The notes beneath the pieces are model-generated. The model had not been told where the DNA came from. It saw only the letters and a program-made list of their open reading frames with translations, and searched no databases. A program made the position numbers and the translations under genes. Positions 17,876 to 26,033 of a stretch of DNA of 59,921 bases are shown one piece after another (within the stretch, counting starts at the first letter, position 1; every line of letters begins with the position of its first letter). Origin of the DNA: Qipengyuania sp. (GTDB taxonomy: Bacteria; Pseudomonadota; Alphaproteobacteria; Sphingomonadales; Sphingomonadaceae); contig JAIETR010000038.1 in NCBI GenBank assembly GCA_019745075.1, forward strand, positions 1 to 59,921. The letters are read 5' to 3'.

Positions 17876-18568
17876 ATGGCCCGTCTCGCCCGCATTGTCA
17901 TCCCCGGCGTCGCGCATCACGTCACTCAGCGCGGCAACCGCCGGCTGCCGGTGTTCTTCTCCGACGAGGACCGCCGAACCTATCTCGAGCTCTTGGCGGC
18001 GGCTTCCGGGCGGAGCGGGACGCGCTGCCTCGCCTGGTGCCTCATGGATAACCACGTGCACCTCGTCCTCGTGCCCGAGACCGCCGACGGCCTGCGCGCC
18101 ATGCTCGGCGAGGCGCACCGGCGCTACACCCGAGCGGTCAACTTTCGTGAAGGCTGGCGCGGCCATCTGTTCCAGGCGCGATTCGCCAGCTATCCAATGG
18201 ACGATGCGCATCTGATGGCGGCGGTGCGCTACGTCGAAAACAATCCGGTCGCGGCGGGGCTGGCGCGGCGCGCCGAGGCCTGGCCGTGGTCGAGCGCGCG
18301 CAGCCATGTGGCGGGCAAGCGCGTAGAGGGCGATCCGCTCACCGATGTCGCGGCGCTCGGCCGGCATGTCCGCAATTGGCGAGCCATGCTGCGTCACGGT
18401 CTGGAGGCGGGCGATCTGGGCGAGACCGAGGAAGCCGAGGCGGAGGCGATCGAAGCGCGCTTGTCGACCGGCCGTCCCCTTGCCGCGGCGGAGTGGATCG
18501 CGGAGCAGGAGAAGGCGACCGGGCGGGCGATGGCGCGGAGGAAACCGGGGCCGAAGCCTGGAAGATAA
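17876..18568 (+). CDS. REP-associated tyrosine transposase (RAYT, Y1_Tnp family)
   Basis: This 230-residue protein is a single-strand-DNA HUH transposase relative. The N-terminal MARLARIVIPGVAHHVTQRGNRR is typical. The metal-binding HUH motif is MDNHVHLVLVP near residue 60, and the catalytic tyrosine probably lies in VRYVENNPVAAG. RAYTs recognise and mobilise or regulate REP palindromes, and here both flanks carry expanded REP units. The protein is full length, without frameshift, and has a Lys/Arg-rich C-terminus. Confidence 0.92.
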   Translation: MARLARIVIPGVAHHVTQRGNRRLPVFFSDEDRRTYLELLAAASGRSGTRCLAWCLMDNHVHLVLVPETADGLRAMLGEAHRRYTRAVNFREGWRGHLFQARFASYPMDDAHLMAAVRYVENNPVAAGLARRAEAWPWSSARSHVAGKRVEGDPLTDVAALGRHVRNWRAMLRHGLEAGDLGETEEAEAEAIEARLSTGRPLAAAEWIAEQEKATGRAMARRKPGPKPGR

Positions 18569-18719
18569 GTATACTGTCCCCGAAACCTGTCCCCGAAACC
18601 TGCTGCTGTCCCCGAAACCTGCTGTCCCCGAAACCTGAAACCTCCCTGTCCCCGAAACCTCCGAAACCTGTCCCCGAAACCTGTCCCCGAATCCTGCCGA
18701 AACGCTCCCCGAAACGCTC
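18569..18719. repeat. Tandemly expanded REP array downstream of the transposase
   Basis: Starts GTATACTGTCCCCGAAACC one base after the transposase stop and contains seven TGTCCCCGAAWCC units plus shortened GAAACC pieces, ending with two CCCCGAAACGCT variants. It is inverted relative to the upstream array, so the RAYT gene is enclosed by inverted repeats of the same core CTGTCCCCGRAACC. Confidence 0.85.
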
Positions 18720-18776
18720 ATGGCTCGGGCCCCTCCGTCAGCCGCGCGGCTGCCATCTCCCCAACGACTGGGAGGA

Positions 18777-19472
18777 TCATCGGGCGACCGATCTCGCAAA
18801 CGCCATCGCCGCCAGAAAATCGGCCTTGCGCCTCTCCCGCCGCTCTTCCGCCCCGGCGTCGCGGCCCCAGCGCTCGGTTTGCCAGTCTTCCTCGAGGTTG
18901 GCGGCGTTCCACAGCGCCTCGCCGTCGGCGTCGGGCTCCAGCGCGGCGAGGCCCACCACCAGCGAGCACGCCAGCGAGGCGAGGGTGGTGAGCGCGGCGA
19001 GGGTGAAATAGTTCATGGCTTCCAGACGCGCGCGCAGCTTCCCCAGCGCCGCCTCCTCCTGCGGGCGGTGGATCACGCCGCCGACGCGCTGGAAACGGAT
19101 GCCCTCGCGCGCCTCGCATGCGGCGAGCAGCGGCTCCCACCGCTCCTGCTGGCGTTTCCACAGCGGCTCGTCGGGATCGGCGCGATAGCACAGCGTGTCG
19201 GTTTCGGCATAGCGCAGCAGCGCCGCCACGACGGCTGCCTTGTCCTCAGCCACCACGTCGAGCGCATAGTCCGCCAGGTCGCGCATCGGCAAGCCCCGCG
19301 GGTCGATCTCCGGCCCTTGCGCGTCCCATTCCGCCGCCAGCAGCACCGCGGTCGCCTCGTTGGGCAATACCAGCACATGGCCGCCCTGGCTCTTCACTTG
19401 CCGTCCGTCGAGCGCGACGTGCCAGCCGTCCGCGCCGCGCACCACCGCGGCCTGGCGGTAGAAGCGCTTCAC
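18777..19472 (-). CDS. ATP12 family F1-ATPase assembly chaperone
   Basis: This 231-residue protein resembles ATP12, the chaperone that binds the alpha subunit during F1 assembly in mitochondria and alphaproteobacteria. Family stretches are VKRFYRQAAVV, ALDGRQVKSQGG, LADYALDVVAED, LLRYAETDTLCYRADPDEPL and RWEPLLAACEAREG. A GTG at 19472 is chosen because homology begins there and because it sits 19 bp after the preceding gene. Last gene of the crcB-to-ATP12 run. The C-terminal EEDWQTERWGRDAGAEERRERRKADF block is typical of the family. Confidence 0.9.
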   Translation of the reverse strand: MKRFYRQAAVVRGADGWHVALDGRQVKSQGGHVLVLPNEATAVLLAAEWDAQGPEIDPRGLPMRDLADYALDVVAEDKAAVVAALLRYAETDTLCYRADPDEPLWKRQQERWEPLLAACEAREGIRFQRVGGVIHRPQEEAALGKLRARLEAMNYFTLAALTTLASLACSLVVGLAALEPDADGEALWNAANLEEDWQTERWGRDAGAEERRERRKADFLAAMAFARSVAR

Positions 19473-19491
19473 TTTGCCAGGCCCCGCCAGG

Positions 19492-19764
19492 TCATTTTGG
19501 CAGGCTCCTCCACATCCTGGCGAACACCGGCGGGATGACAAAGAAATCGATCAGCCCGACGATGGCGAGCACCTTGCCCACGCCCTCGCCCCAGTCGAGC
19601 ACGCCCTGCATGGCCAGCATGCCGAGGATGACCAGCGCCGCGCCCACAACCCGGTGGCCAGCGATGAAATAGAACCGGGCCCTGGCCGGATCGCCGCTCG
19701 GCGGAGGATCGGACGCGGGCGGGGGCGTCGATCCGGGGCGGTCGTCGGCTTGCGGTTCAGGCAT
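19492..19764 (-). CDS. Hypothetical membrane protein (90 aa)
   Basis: A Pro/Asp-rich N-terminus of about 28 residues is followed by two hydrophobic segments, AALVILGMLAMQGVL and VLAIVGLIDFFVIPPVF, separated by DWGEGVGK. It overlaps the HAD gene by eight bases and precedes ATP12, so it is co-transcribed. The family is not recognised. Its position beside an F1 assembly chaperone is conserved-looking, but no role can be assigned. Confidence 0.75.
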   Translation of the reverse strand: MPEPQADDRPGSTPPPASDPPPSGDPARARFYFIAGHRVVGAALVILGMLAMQGVLDWGEGVGKVLAIVGLIDFFVIPPVFARMWRSLPK

Positions 19765-20410
19765 CGATCATCTCCTCCAGCTCCTCCGCGCTCCGCGCTA
19801 TCCCCGCAGCCCCGGCGGCGAGCAGTTCGCCCGGCTCGTGATAGCCCCAGGCGACGCCGATCGCGCGCACCCCCGCGGCATGCGCCATGGCGACGTCGAA
19901 CACGGTATCGCCCACCAGCACCGCCTCGCCAGGCGCGGCGTCCGCCTCGAACAGCGCGGCCTCGAGCATGGCGGGATGCGGCTTGGACGGGTGGCGGTCG
20001 GCGGTCTGGAGCGTGGTGAACAGCGCGCGGATATCGTGACGCGCGAGGCAGGCGCGAAGGCCGCGCTCGCTCATGCCGGTGGCGACGCCGAGCGCGCGGC
20101 CTGCCGTATGGAGCCGGCCAAGCAGCCCCGCCATGCCGGGGTAGAGCGGCTGCTCGAGCGTGCCCTCGCTGCGCGCGGCACGGAAGCTCGCCTTGTAAGC
20201 CTCGAGCGCGTGGCGGCGCCGATCCTCGGGCGCATCGGGGGCGAGCTCGAGCAGCGCCTGCGGCAGGCTGAGGCCGACGATGCGGCGCACCGCGGCGCGA
20301 TCGGGTGCGGGCAGGCCGGCGGCGGCGAAAGCCGCATCCATCGCGCGGCAGATCGCGGCCTGGCTATCGACCAGCGTGCCGTCGCAATCGAAGACCACCA
20401 GCTTGATCAT
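19757..20410 (-). CDS. HAD-superfamily hydrolase (phosphoglycolate phosphatase-like)
   Basis: This 217-residue cytosolic phosphatase has all HAD motifs: motif I VFDCDGTLVDS (Asp8 and Asp10), a C1-type helical cap, motif II GVATGMS, the Lys of SKPHPAM, and motif III LVGDTVFDVAMAHAAG. This arrangement matches the Gph/PpaX type; the substrate is uncertain. The ATG at 20410 overlaps the stop of the upstream gene by four bases (ATGA). Confidence 0.9.
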   Translation of the reverse strand: MIKLVVFDCDGTLVDSQAAICRAMDAAFAAAGLPAPDRAAVRRIVGLSLPQALLELAPDAPEDRRRHALEAYKASFRAARSEGTLEQPLYPGMAGLLGRLHTAGRALGVATGMSERGLRACLARHDIRALFTTLQTADRHPSKPHPAMLEAALFEADAAPGEAVLVGDTVFDVAMAHAAGVRAIGVAWGYHEPGELLAAGAAGIARSAEELEEMIDA

Positions 20411-21006
20411 TCGACGAGCGTTCGCATCAATTGCGCCAGCGCCGGCGAGCCCGCGGCTTCCAGGCCGGCGGCGATCGCCGCGCGCTCGTCGGGCGATTTC
20501 TTCTGCGACAGCTTGATCGTCGGCCGCCACGCCAGCACTTCCATCTCGAAGCCCACGATGCCGCGCAGCAGCCCGGCCCATAACGCCTCGCTCGCCTCCT
20601 CGGCGCGCCACGGATCGCCGGGGGTGCGGGCCTCGTGCTTCTCGATGAGAGTGTAAAGGAAGGCTTCGAGCCCCTCTTCCGCCATGCGCCGCGCGCGGCC
20701 CTCTATTTCGAGCGCGACATAGTCCCAGGTCGGCACCGTGTCGCGGTCCGCATACCAGCGCGGGCTGATGTAGCCGTCCGGCCCGTTGACGGCGATGAGC
20801 GCGGTCGCCCCGTCGAGGTGGCGGGTGAGCGAATTGCCCCGCGCGAGGTGGAATTGCACCGCGCCGTCTCCGGTCGAGAGCAGCGGGGCATGCGCGACCC
20901 GCGGGCCGTCGGGGGTGGTGAGGAACACCATGCCGAACCCGATCTCTTCGATCAGCGTCTCCAGCAGCGCGCGGTCTTGGGAGCGGAAGAGCGGATTGGG
21001 ATGCAT
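20407..21006 (-). CDS. PaiB-like FMN-binding negative transcriptional regulator
   Basis: This 199-residue protein starts MHPNPLFRSQDRALLETLIEEIGFG and has the PaiB/FMN_bind_2 pattern, including FLTTPDGPRVAHAPLL, QFHLARGNSLTRHL, ISPRWYADRDTVPTWDY and LLRGIVGFEMEV. PaiB proteins have an FMN-binding split-barrel fold and repress sporulation or protease genes in Bacillus; the role in this lineage is unknown. It overlaps the pseudouridine synthase gene by one base (TGATG). Confidence 0.88.
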   Translation of the reverse strand: MHPNPLFRSQDRALLETLIEEIGFGMVFLTTPDGPRVAHAPLLSTGDGAVQFHLARGNSLTRHLDGATALIAVNGPDGYISPRWYADRDTVPTWDYVALEIEGRARRMAEEGLEAFLYTLIEKHEARTPGDPWRAEEASEALWAGLLRGIVGFEMEVLAWRPTIKLSQKKSPDERAAIAAGLEAAGSPALAQLMRTLVE

Positions 21007-22160
21007 CAGCGCTTTGGTTTCCTGGGGCCGGGCCCGGACTTGCTCGCACCGCTTCCGCGCGGCCTGGTTTGCCCGGAAGGCACGGCGGCGCGCCCGCGGC
21101 GTTCGCCGCGCCTGGCCTTGCGGTACTGCTTGGCGTGCTGGCGCGCGGCCTGCTTCTTCTCTTCCGGAGAGCGCTCCAGCGTGCTCTGGCGCAGCGGCTC
21201 GGCCCGGCTCGCGGCGGGATCGAAGCCGAGCTGCGCCATGCTCGCCGCGAAATGCTCGGGCAGCTCGGCGGTGGCGTCGATTTCGCCCTTGTCGGGCGCA
21301 TCGATCACCAGCCGGCGGGCATGAAGGTGCATCTTGCGGCTGATGCTGCCGGTCAGGAACGCGTCCTGACCGCCATATTTGCCGTCGCCCACGATCGGGT
21401 GGCCCATCGCCGCGCAATGGACGCGCAGTTGATGCGTGCGCCCGGTCAGTGGCTCGAGCTCGAGCCAGGCGGCCTTGTCGCCGGCCTTGTCGACCACGCG
21501 GTAGCGCGTCCTGGCCGGCTGCCCGCCCTCGTGATCGACATGCATCTTTTCGCCGCCGCTGCCCGGCTGCTTGGCCAGCGCGGCGTCGATCGTGCCCTCG
21601 CGCACCTCGGGCACGCCGACCACCAGCGCCCAATAGACCTTCCTGGCGCTGCGACCGGAAAAGCGCCTCGCAAAGAACGCCGCGCTGCCGGGCGTCTTCG
21701 CGATCAGCAGCACCCCGCTGGTATCCTTGTCGAGCCGGTGGACGAGCCGCGGGCGGGGCTGGTCGCCCTCGACGAAGGCATCGAGCAAGCCATCGACATG
21801 CTTCGTCGTCCTCGTCCCGCCCTGGGTGGCGAGGCCCGGCGGCTTGTCGAGCACGAGCGCCGCGGCGGTCTCGAGGATCACCATCGCCCGCGCGGCGGCG
21901 CGGTCCTCCTCGGACAGCGGCTTGCGCGCGGGGGCGGGTCTCGCCGCGGTCTCGCCACCCGGCGGCACGCGAATCTGCTGGCCGCTTTCGAGCCGGTCCT
22001 CGGGCTTGACGCGCTTGCCATCGACCCGGACCTGCCCCGTGCGCGCCCAGCGGCTCACCGTGGCAAAGCCGATCTGCGGGAGGTGGCGTTTGAACCAGCG
22101 GTCGAGCCGGACACCGGCATCGTCCTCGCCGACCGTGAACTGGCGCACGTCCTCGGGCAT
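21006..22160 (-). CDS. RluA-family pseudouridine synthase
   Basis: This 384-residue enzyme isomerises uridine to pseudouridine in rRNA, RluC-like by domain layout. An S4 RNA-binding domain occupies residues 17-65, the catalytic motif HRLDKDTSG contains Asp144, and GRTHQLRVH is motif III. After residue 320 the protein ends in a Lys/Arg/Pro-rich tail, probably disordered and RNA-binding, which makes it longer than typical family members. It overlaps both neighbours by one base in TGATG junctions. Confidence 0.9.
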   Translation of the reverse strand: MPEDVRQFTVGEDDAGVRLDRWFKRHLPQIGFATVSRWARTGQVRVDGKRVKPEDRLESGQQIRVPPGGETAARPAPARKPLSEEDRAAARAMVILETAAALVLDKPPGLATQGGTRTTKHVDGLLDAFVEGDQPRPRLVHRLDKDTSGVLLIAKTPGSAAFFARRFSGRSARKVYWALVVGVPEVREGTIDAALAKQPGSGGEKMHVDHEGGQPARTRYRVVDKAGDKAAWLELEPLTGRTHQLRVHCAAMGHPIVGDGKYGGQDAFLTGSISRKMHLHARRLVIDAPDKGEIDATAELPEHFAASMAQLGFDPAASRAEPLRQSTLERSPEEKKQAARQHAKQYRKARRGERRGRAAVPSGQTRPRGSGASKSGPGPRKPKR

Positions 22161-22573
22161 CAGGCGGCCGCCCGCATCAACGCGAGCCCCGCGAACAACC
22201 CGCTGATGCCGAGCGCCACCGAGAGCAGCGCATAGAGCGCCGCGAGCGCGAGCTGGCCGCGCTCGATCAGGAGCACGAGTTCCAGGCTGAACGCCGAAAA
22301 GGTGGTGAAGCCGCCGAGCAACCCGACCCCGAGCAACAGCCGCAGCTGCTCGCCGCTCGCCCCGCCGCGAAACGCCAGCCAGCCGGCGAGGAGGCCCATC
22401 GCCAGGCTGCCGATCGCGTTGACCGCCAGCGTCGCCCAGGGAAAGGCGGTCATCGCCGCGGGTCCCAGCCATGCCGTCATCGAGCGGCCGAGCTGGTAGC
22501 GCAGCACCGCGCCGAACGCCCCGCCGATGGCGACGTTGACGAGCGCGGCGACGGGAGAGAGGCTGGCGGACAT
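22160..22573 (-). CDS. crcB: Fluoride ion channel CrcB/Fluc
   Basis: This 137-residue protein has four TM helices and forms a dual-topology dimer that exports fluoride. Family signatures are GGAFGAVLRYQLGR, PWATLAVNAIGSLAMG and GGFTTFSAFSLE, the last carrying the phenylalanine and threonine residues lining the pore. The ATG at 22573 is used because homology begins near it. First gene of the operon. A fluoride riboswitch was looked for upstream and not found. Confidence 0.93.
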   Translation of the reverse strand: MSASLSPVAALVNVAIGGAFGAVLRYQLGRSMTAWLGPAAMTAFPWATLAVNAIGSLAMGLLAGWLAFRGGASGEQLRLLLGVGLLGGFTTFSAFSLELVLLIERGQLALAALYALLSVALGISGLFAGLALMRAAA

Positions 22574-23016
22574 CGCACCGGCCCTAGCGGGCGACGGGGA
22601 ATCAGGGAAGGGCGCTGGGGCCTGCTTCCGGCGGTGACGCATTCTGAGTTTGGGGGGTTAGCACTACATTGGCAGATTTGTGGGAGGCGGGTCGTAGACG
22701 CTGGATCCGCGCGGAAGAGCAGTTTTTGCCGGCGGTGACACTTTACCGCCGCCGGTAAAGTGTCATTCGCGAGATGGCTGGGGATGCTGACCGGCATGTG
22801 CGGAAACGCTTGATCTCGACCCCCCGCGCGCTAGTCTTCGCCGCGTGGGATGGGATGGAACTCCCCGACAACCGCCTGCTCGAGGCTGATAGCTCCTGCC
22901 GCGGGGGCCATCGGCTCGGTGCGGCGGGACCGCGTCCGAAAACGAACCCGCCGCCGGCGGGCTGCCGGTGCCCTCTCGGGTAAAGGAACCGCGCCGTCTT
23001 GAAGGAGCACTGGCCT
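22574..23016. other. Intergenic region between crcB and the iron permease gene
   Basis: These 443 bp separate two divergent genes. No gene is supported. The region must hold promoters for the crcB operon and the FTR1 gene. A long perfect hairpin at 22736-22765 is listed separately. GAAGGAG at 23001-23007 is the ribosome-binding site for the permease. Confidence 0.6.
22736..22765. repeat. Perfect 13-bp inverted repeat with 4-bp loop
   Basis: The arms are TGACACTTTACCG and CGGTAAAGTGTCA around CCGC. No T-tract follows on either strand, so it is not a typical intrinsic terminator. It could be a remnant of a mobile element end or a regulator site. Confidence 0.7.
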
Positions 23017-24969
23017 ATGCCGCATGGGAGTACAGTTTGGCTCAAACTCGCGCTGGCGCTGGTCGCCTCGGTTTGTTTGTTGTCTTCGCCCGCCGCTGCA
23101 ACCGGCAAAAATGCGGGTGCCCAAACGATTTGGCGGCTGCTCGACTATATGGCGGTCGATTACGGTGGCGCGGTTGCTGACGGTCGCGTGACGAATGCAG
23201 CCGAATATGCGGAAATGACGGAGTTCGCCGCCGAGATTGTAGCCCGCCTGGGCGCGCTTCCGGCCGATGCCGATCGTGCGGCGCTGATAGACCGGGCATC
23301 CCAACTCCAAAATGCGGTTGCGAGCAAGAGACCGCCGGACGACGTCGCGGCGCTGGCCCTTGGTCTCGCCGCCGACCTGTTGAGAGTCTATCCAGTGCCG
23401 CTCGCGCCGACCAAGGCGCCCGACTTAACGGCGGTTTCAGGTCTGTTCGCGCAAGGCTGCGCATCCTGCCACGGCGCCAACGGCAACGGGCGCGGGCCGG
23501 ACGCCGCCAGCCTCGCGGTCCCGCCGATCGCGTTCACCGATGTCGAGCGTGCGCGCCAGCGCAGCGTATTCGCGCTTTACCAGGTAATAAGCCAAGGCAT
23601 CGAGGGCACCGCGATGCAGAGCTTCGCGGATTTGCCGAACGACCAACGCTGGGCGCTCGCGTTCCGCGCCGGTAGCTTCGCGTTTACCGACGCCCAGGCC
23701 GCCGAAGGCGAACGGCTGTGGAAATCGGACGCGGGGTTGCGAACACGCATCCCCGATCTGCGGACGCTGGTCGCGCTCACCCCCGCGGCTCTTGCCGATC
23801 GCATCGGACCGGCAAGAGCCGATGCGGTGCTCGCCTATCTGCGCCGCCGCCCCGAACAGGTGACACGACAGGCACCAGGCTCGCTAGCGGTCGCGCGCGC
23901 CAAGCTCGCGCAGAGTGTCGCAGCGGCGCGGCGCGGCGATCGACGCGCCGCGAAAGAGCTGGCGTTATCGGCCTATCTCGATGGATTTGAGCCGGTAGAA
24001 CCGATACTATCGGCACGCAACGGCGCGCTGATGGGCCGGATCGAAGGCGCGATGGGTGAGTATCGCGCAGCGATCGATCGCGGCGCATCCCCAGACGATC
24101 TAGCGGCCAAGGCGGCAGTGCTGAGCGGCCTGCTCATCGACGTGGAAGACGCACTCGCCCCCGACACCACGACACAATTTTCCACCTTTTTGGGTGCGTT
24201 CACGATCCTGCTGCGCGAAGGGCTTGAGGCGCTTCTTGTCGTCGTCGCCATGATCGCCTTTGTCCGCAAAGCCGAGCGCCCAGAGGAATTGCGGTACGTT
24301 CATGGCGGTTGGATCGGCGCGCTCGTCGCCGGCGCACTCACCTGGGTCGTTGCCACTTACGCGATCGGGATCAGCGGCGCGGGCCGCGAGCTGACCGAAG
24401 GGTTCGGCTCGCTTCTGGCGGCGGTGGTGTTGCTCTCGGTCGGGATATGGATGCACGGCAAGTCGCAAGCCGACCAATGGCAGCGTTACATTCGGGACAG
24501 AATGTCGCGCGCTCTGTCGCGCGGATCGGGCTGGTTCCTGTTCGGACTCGCGTTCGTGGCGGTCTATCGCGAAGTGTTCGAGACGATCCTGTTCTACGCG
24601 GCGCTATCGGCGCAAGGCAACAACGGGATGCTCCTTGCAGGCGCCGGCGCGGCGATCGGGCTGCTGGGTTTGATTGCCTGGGCGATGCTTCGTTACAGTC
24701 GCCAGCTGCCGATCACCCAATTCTTCCGCTACAGCTCGTGGCTGATGGCGGGGTTGACCATCGTGCTCGCCGGCAAGGGCGTCGCCGCTCTACAGGAAGC
24801 GGGGATGATCGACATCTCGCCCCTCGCGGATGTGCCCCGGCTCTCGATGTTGGGCTTGTTTCCCACGACCCAATCGGTGCTGGCGCAACTCCTCATGGCG
24901 GTTGCTATCGGGATCGGGTTTGCCTGGAACGGTTGGAAGGAGACAGCCGGGCGGTCGAGGCGGGACTAG
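23017..24969 (+). CDS. Cytochrome c / FTR1 family iron permease fusion
   Basis: This 650-residue protein has a signal segment (LALALVASVCLLSSPAAA), a helical periplasmic region, a class I cytochrome c domain with CASCH at 148-152, a second helical region, and a C-terminal FTR1 permease domain with about seven TM helices. The two iron-exchange motifs are REGLE at 400-404 and REVFE at 518-522. Members oxidise ferrous iron or pass electrons while importing ferric iron, comparable with EfeUOB or FetMP systems. ATG 23017 has GAAGGAG nine bases upstream, better than the in-frame TTG 22999. No Fur box could be assigned. Confidence 0.9.
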   Translation: MPHGSTVWLKLALALVASVCLLSSPAAATGKNAGAQTIWRLLDYMAVDYGGAVADGRVTNAAEYAEMTEFAAEIVARLGALPADADRAALIDRASQLQNAVASKRPPDDVAALALGLAADLLRVYPVPLAPTKAPDLTAVSGLFAQGCASCHGANGNGRGPDAASLAVPPIAFTDVERARQRSVFALYQVISQGIEGTAMQSFADLPNDQRWALAFRAGSFAFTDAQAAEGERLWKSDAGLRTRIPDLRTLVALTPAALADRIGPARADAVLAYLRRRPEQVTRQAPGSLAVARAKLAQSVAAARRGDRRAAKELALSAYLDGFEPVEPILSARNGALMGRIEGAMGEYRAAIDRGASPDDLAAKAAVLSGLLIDVEDALAPDTTTQFSTFLGAFTILLREGLEALLVVVAMIAFVRKAERPEELRYVHGGWIGALVAGALTWVVATYAIGISGAGRELTEGFGSLLAAVVLLSVGIWMHGKSQADQWQRYIRDRMSRALSRGSGWFLFGLAFVAVYREVFETILFYAALSAQGNNGMLLAGAGAAIGLLGLIAWAMLRYSRQLPITQFFRYSSWLMAGLTIVLAGKGVAALQEAGMIDISPLADVPRLSMLGLFPTTQSVLAQLLMAVAIGIGFAWNGWKETAGRSRRD

Positions 24970-25076
24970 GTTTTGCATGGGAACTATGCTGCCTGTTGGC
25001 TCTCCGCCCATGACCTCGGCATCGCCGTTCGGTTTTATGTGCGACATGGAGACGATCGGTTCGTGAGCACACCGGC

Positions 25077-25949
25077 TCAACCCGCGCCGAAAGTCCAGCC
25101 TTCGGTGCGCGCTATTCCGGGCGTCATCCCCTCGGGCGACCAGCGGCGCGGATCGTGGGCGACCGCGCGCAGCCAGGCGGCGGCGAGCAGGGCGTCGGAG
25201 GAATGGTCGTCGATCGCGCCTTCCTGCGGCACCGGCGGCGAGCCGAGCGAGCCGAGCGCCTGGTTGAGCTCGGCGACAGTCCGCATCTTGGCGCGACTTG
25301 CGCTGCGTCCGGCCTCGCGCGCGGCGAGCGTGGTGTAGATCTCCACGACGGCCGAACCGCCCAGAGGCAGCGGATCGACCGGCCACACCGGCAAATGGCC
25401 GCGAAGCTGGTGCAGCATGCGCATCCCCGTCAGGCTCGACTTGCCCACCTGCGCCGCGCCGACGAGGTTGAAGTTCGAATAGGGCTTGCAGCCCATCCGC
25501 GCCTGGGCGAGCTCGGTCGCGCGGAAGCGGCCGCGGCCGTGCCCGGCCCCGTCGCAGCCGAACCGCGCGCCGGTCTCGGCGCCATCGCGGAAGTAGGGCC
25601 GCAGCGCCGGATGCGCGACCACGGTGTTGGCGCCCAGATTGGGCTCGTCCGCCGCTATCCGGTCGATCATGGCCCACAGGGCGCGCGCGTCGGGCGGAGT
25701 GTCGGGCCAGCCGGGGAAATAGGCGCCGCAGTCGGCGAAGGGCAGCGCGATGCCGAGATCGAGCCCGACCAGCGTGTCGGGCGGCAAGTCGTCGCGTAGC
25801 ACCGCCAGCACGTCCTGGCGCGACCACAGGTGCCGGACCAGCACCGGCGGGCCGCCCGCGCCGTCGGCAATGGCCAGCGCGATGCCCTTCTGCCGCGCGC
25901 CCATCGCGCCCGACCAGTCGATGGCGAGGAAGTGCCGAAAGCGCTTCAC
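25077..25949 (-). CDS. Hypothetical protein, possible DUF429/RNase H-like
   Basis: A 290-residue protein starting with GTG (VKRFRHFLAIDWSGA). The early AIDWSG motif followed by VGLDLGIALPF resembles the first acidic motif of RNase H-fold predicted nucleases such as DUF429, but the match is only motif-level. The frame runs upstream to 25997 through the palindromic element at 25959-26033, so the extra residues are repeat-derived and the GTG start is preferred. It follows rarA in the same direction. Confidence 0.7.
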   Translation of the reverse strand: MKRFRHFLAIDWSGAMGARQKGIALAIADGAGGPPVLVRHLWSRQDVLAVLRDDLPPDTLVGLDLGIALPFADCGAYFPGWPDTPPDARALWAMIDRIAADEPNLGANTVVAHPALRPYFRDGAETGARFGCDGAGHGRGRFRATELAQARMGCKPYSNFNLVGAAQVGKSSLTGMRMLHQLRGHLPVWPVDPLPLGGSAVVEIYTTLAAREAGRSASRAKMRTVAELNQALGSLGSPPVPQEGAIDDHSSDALLAAAWLRAVAHDPRRWSPEGMTPGIARTEGWTFGAG

Positions 25950-25958
25950 GAAGCTGAG

Positions 25959-26033
25959 TCCCCGCGAAGGCGGGGACCTCCATCGGCGGAGCACCATGCC
26001 GCAGGAGATCCCCGCCTTTGCGGGGAATCAGTG
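25959..26033. repeat. CCCCGCGAAGGCGGGG palindromic element
   Basis: About 75 bp: a GTCCCCGCGAAGGCGGGGAC hairpin, a spacer, and a second hairpin ATCCCCGCCTTTGCGGGGAAT. It lies between rarA and the next gene and its right edge contains the TGA (26028-26030) that ends rarA. It is a sister of the element in rlmN at 29455-29527. Confidence 0.85.

Noticed and set aside
22574-22680. Possible fluoride riboswitch upstream of crcB
   Set aside because: The conserved bases of the crcB motif were not found on the minus strand.
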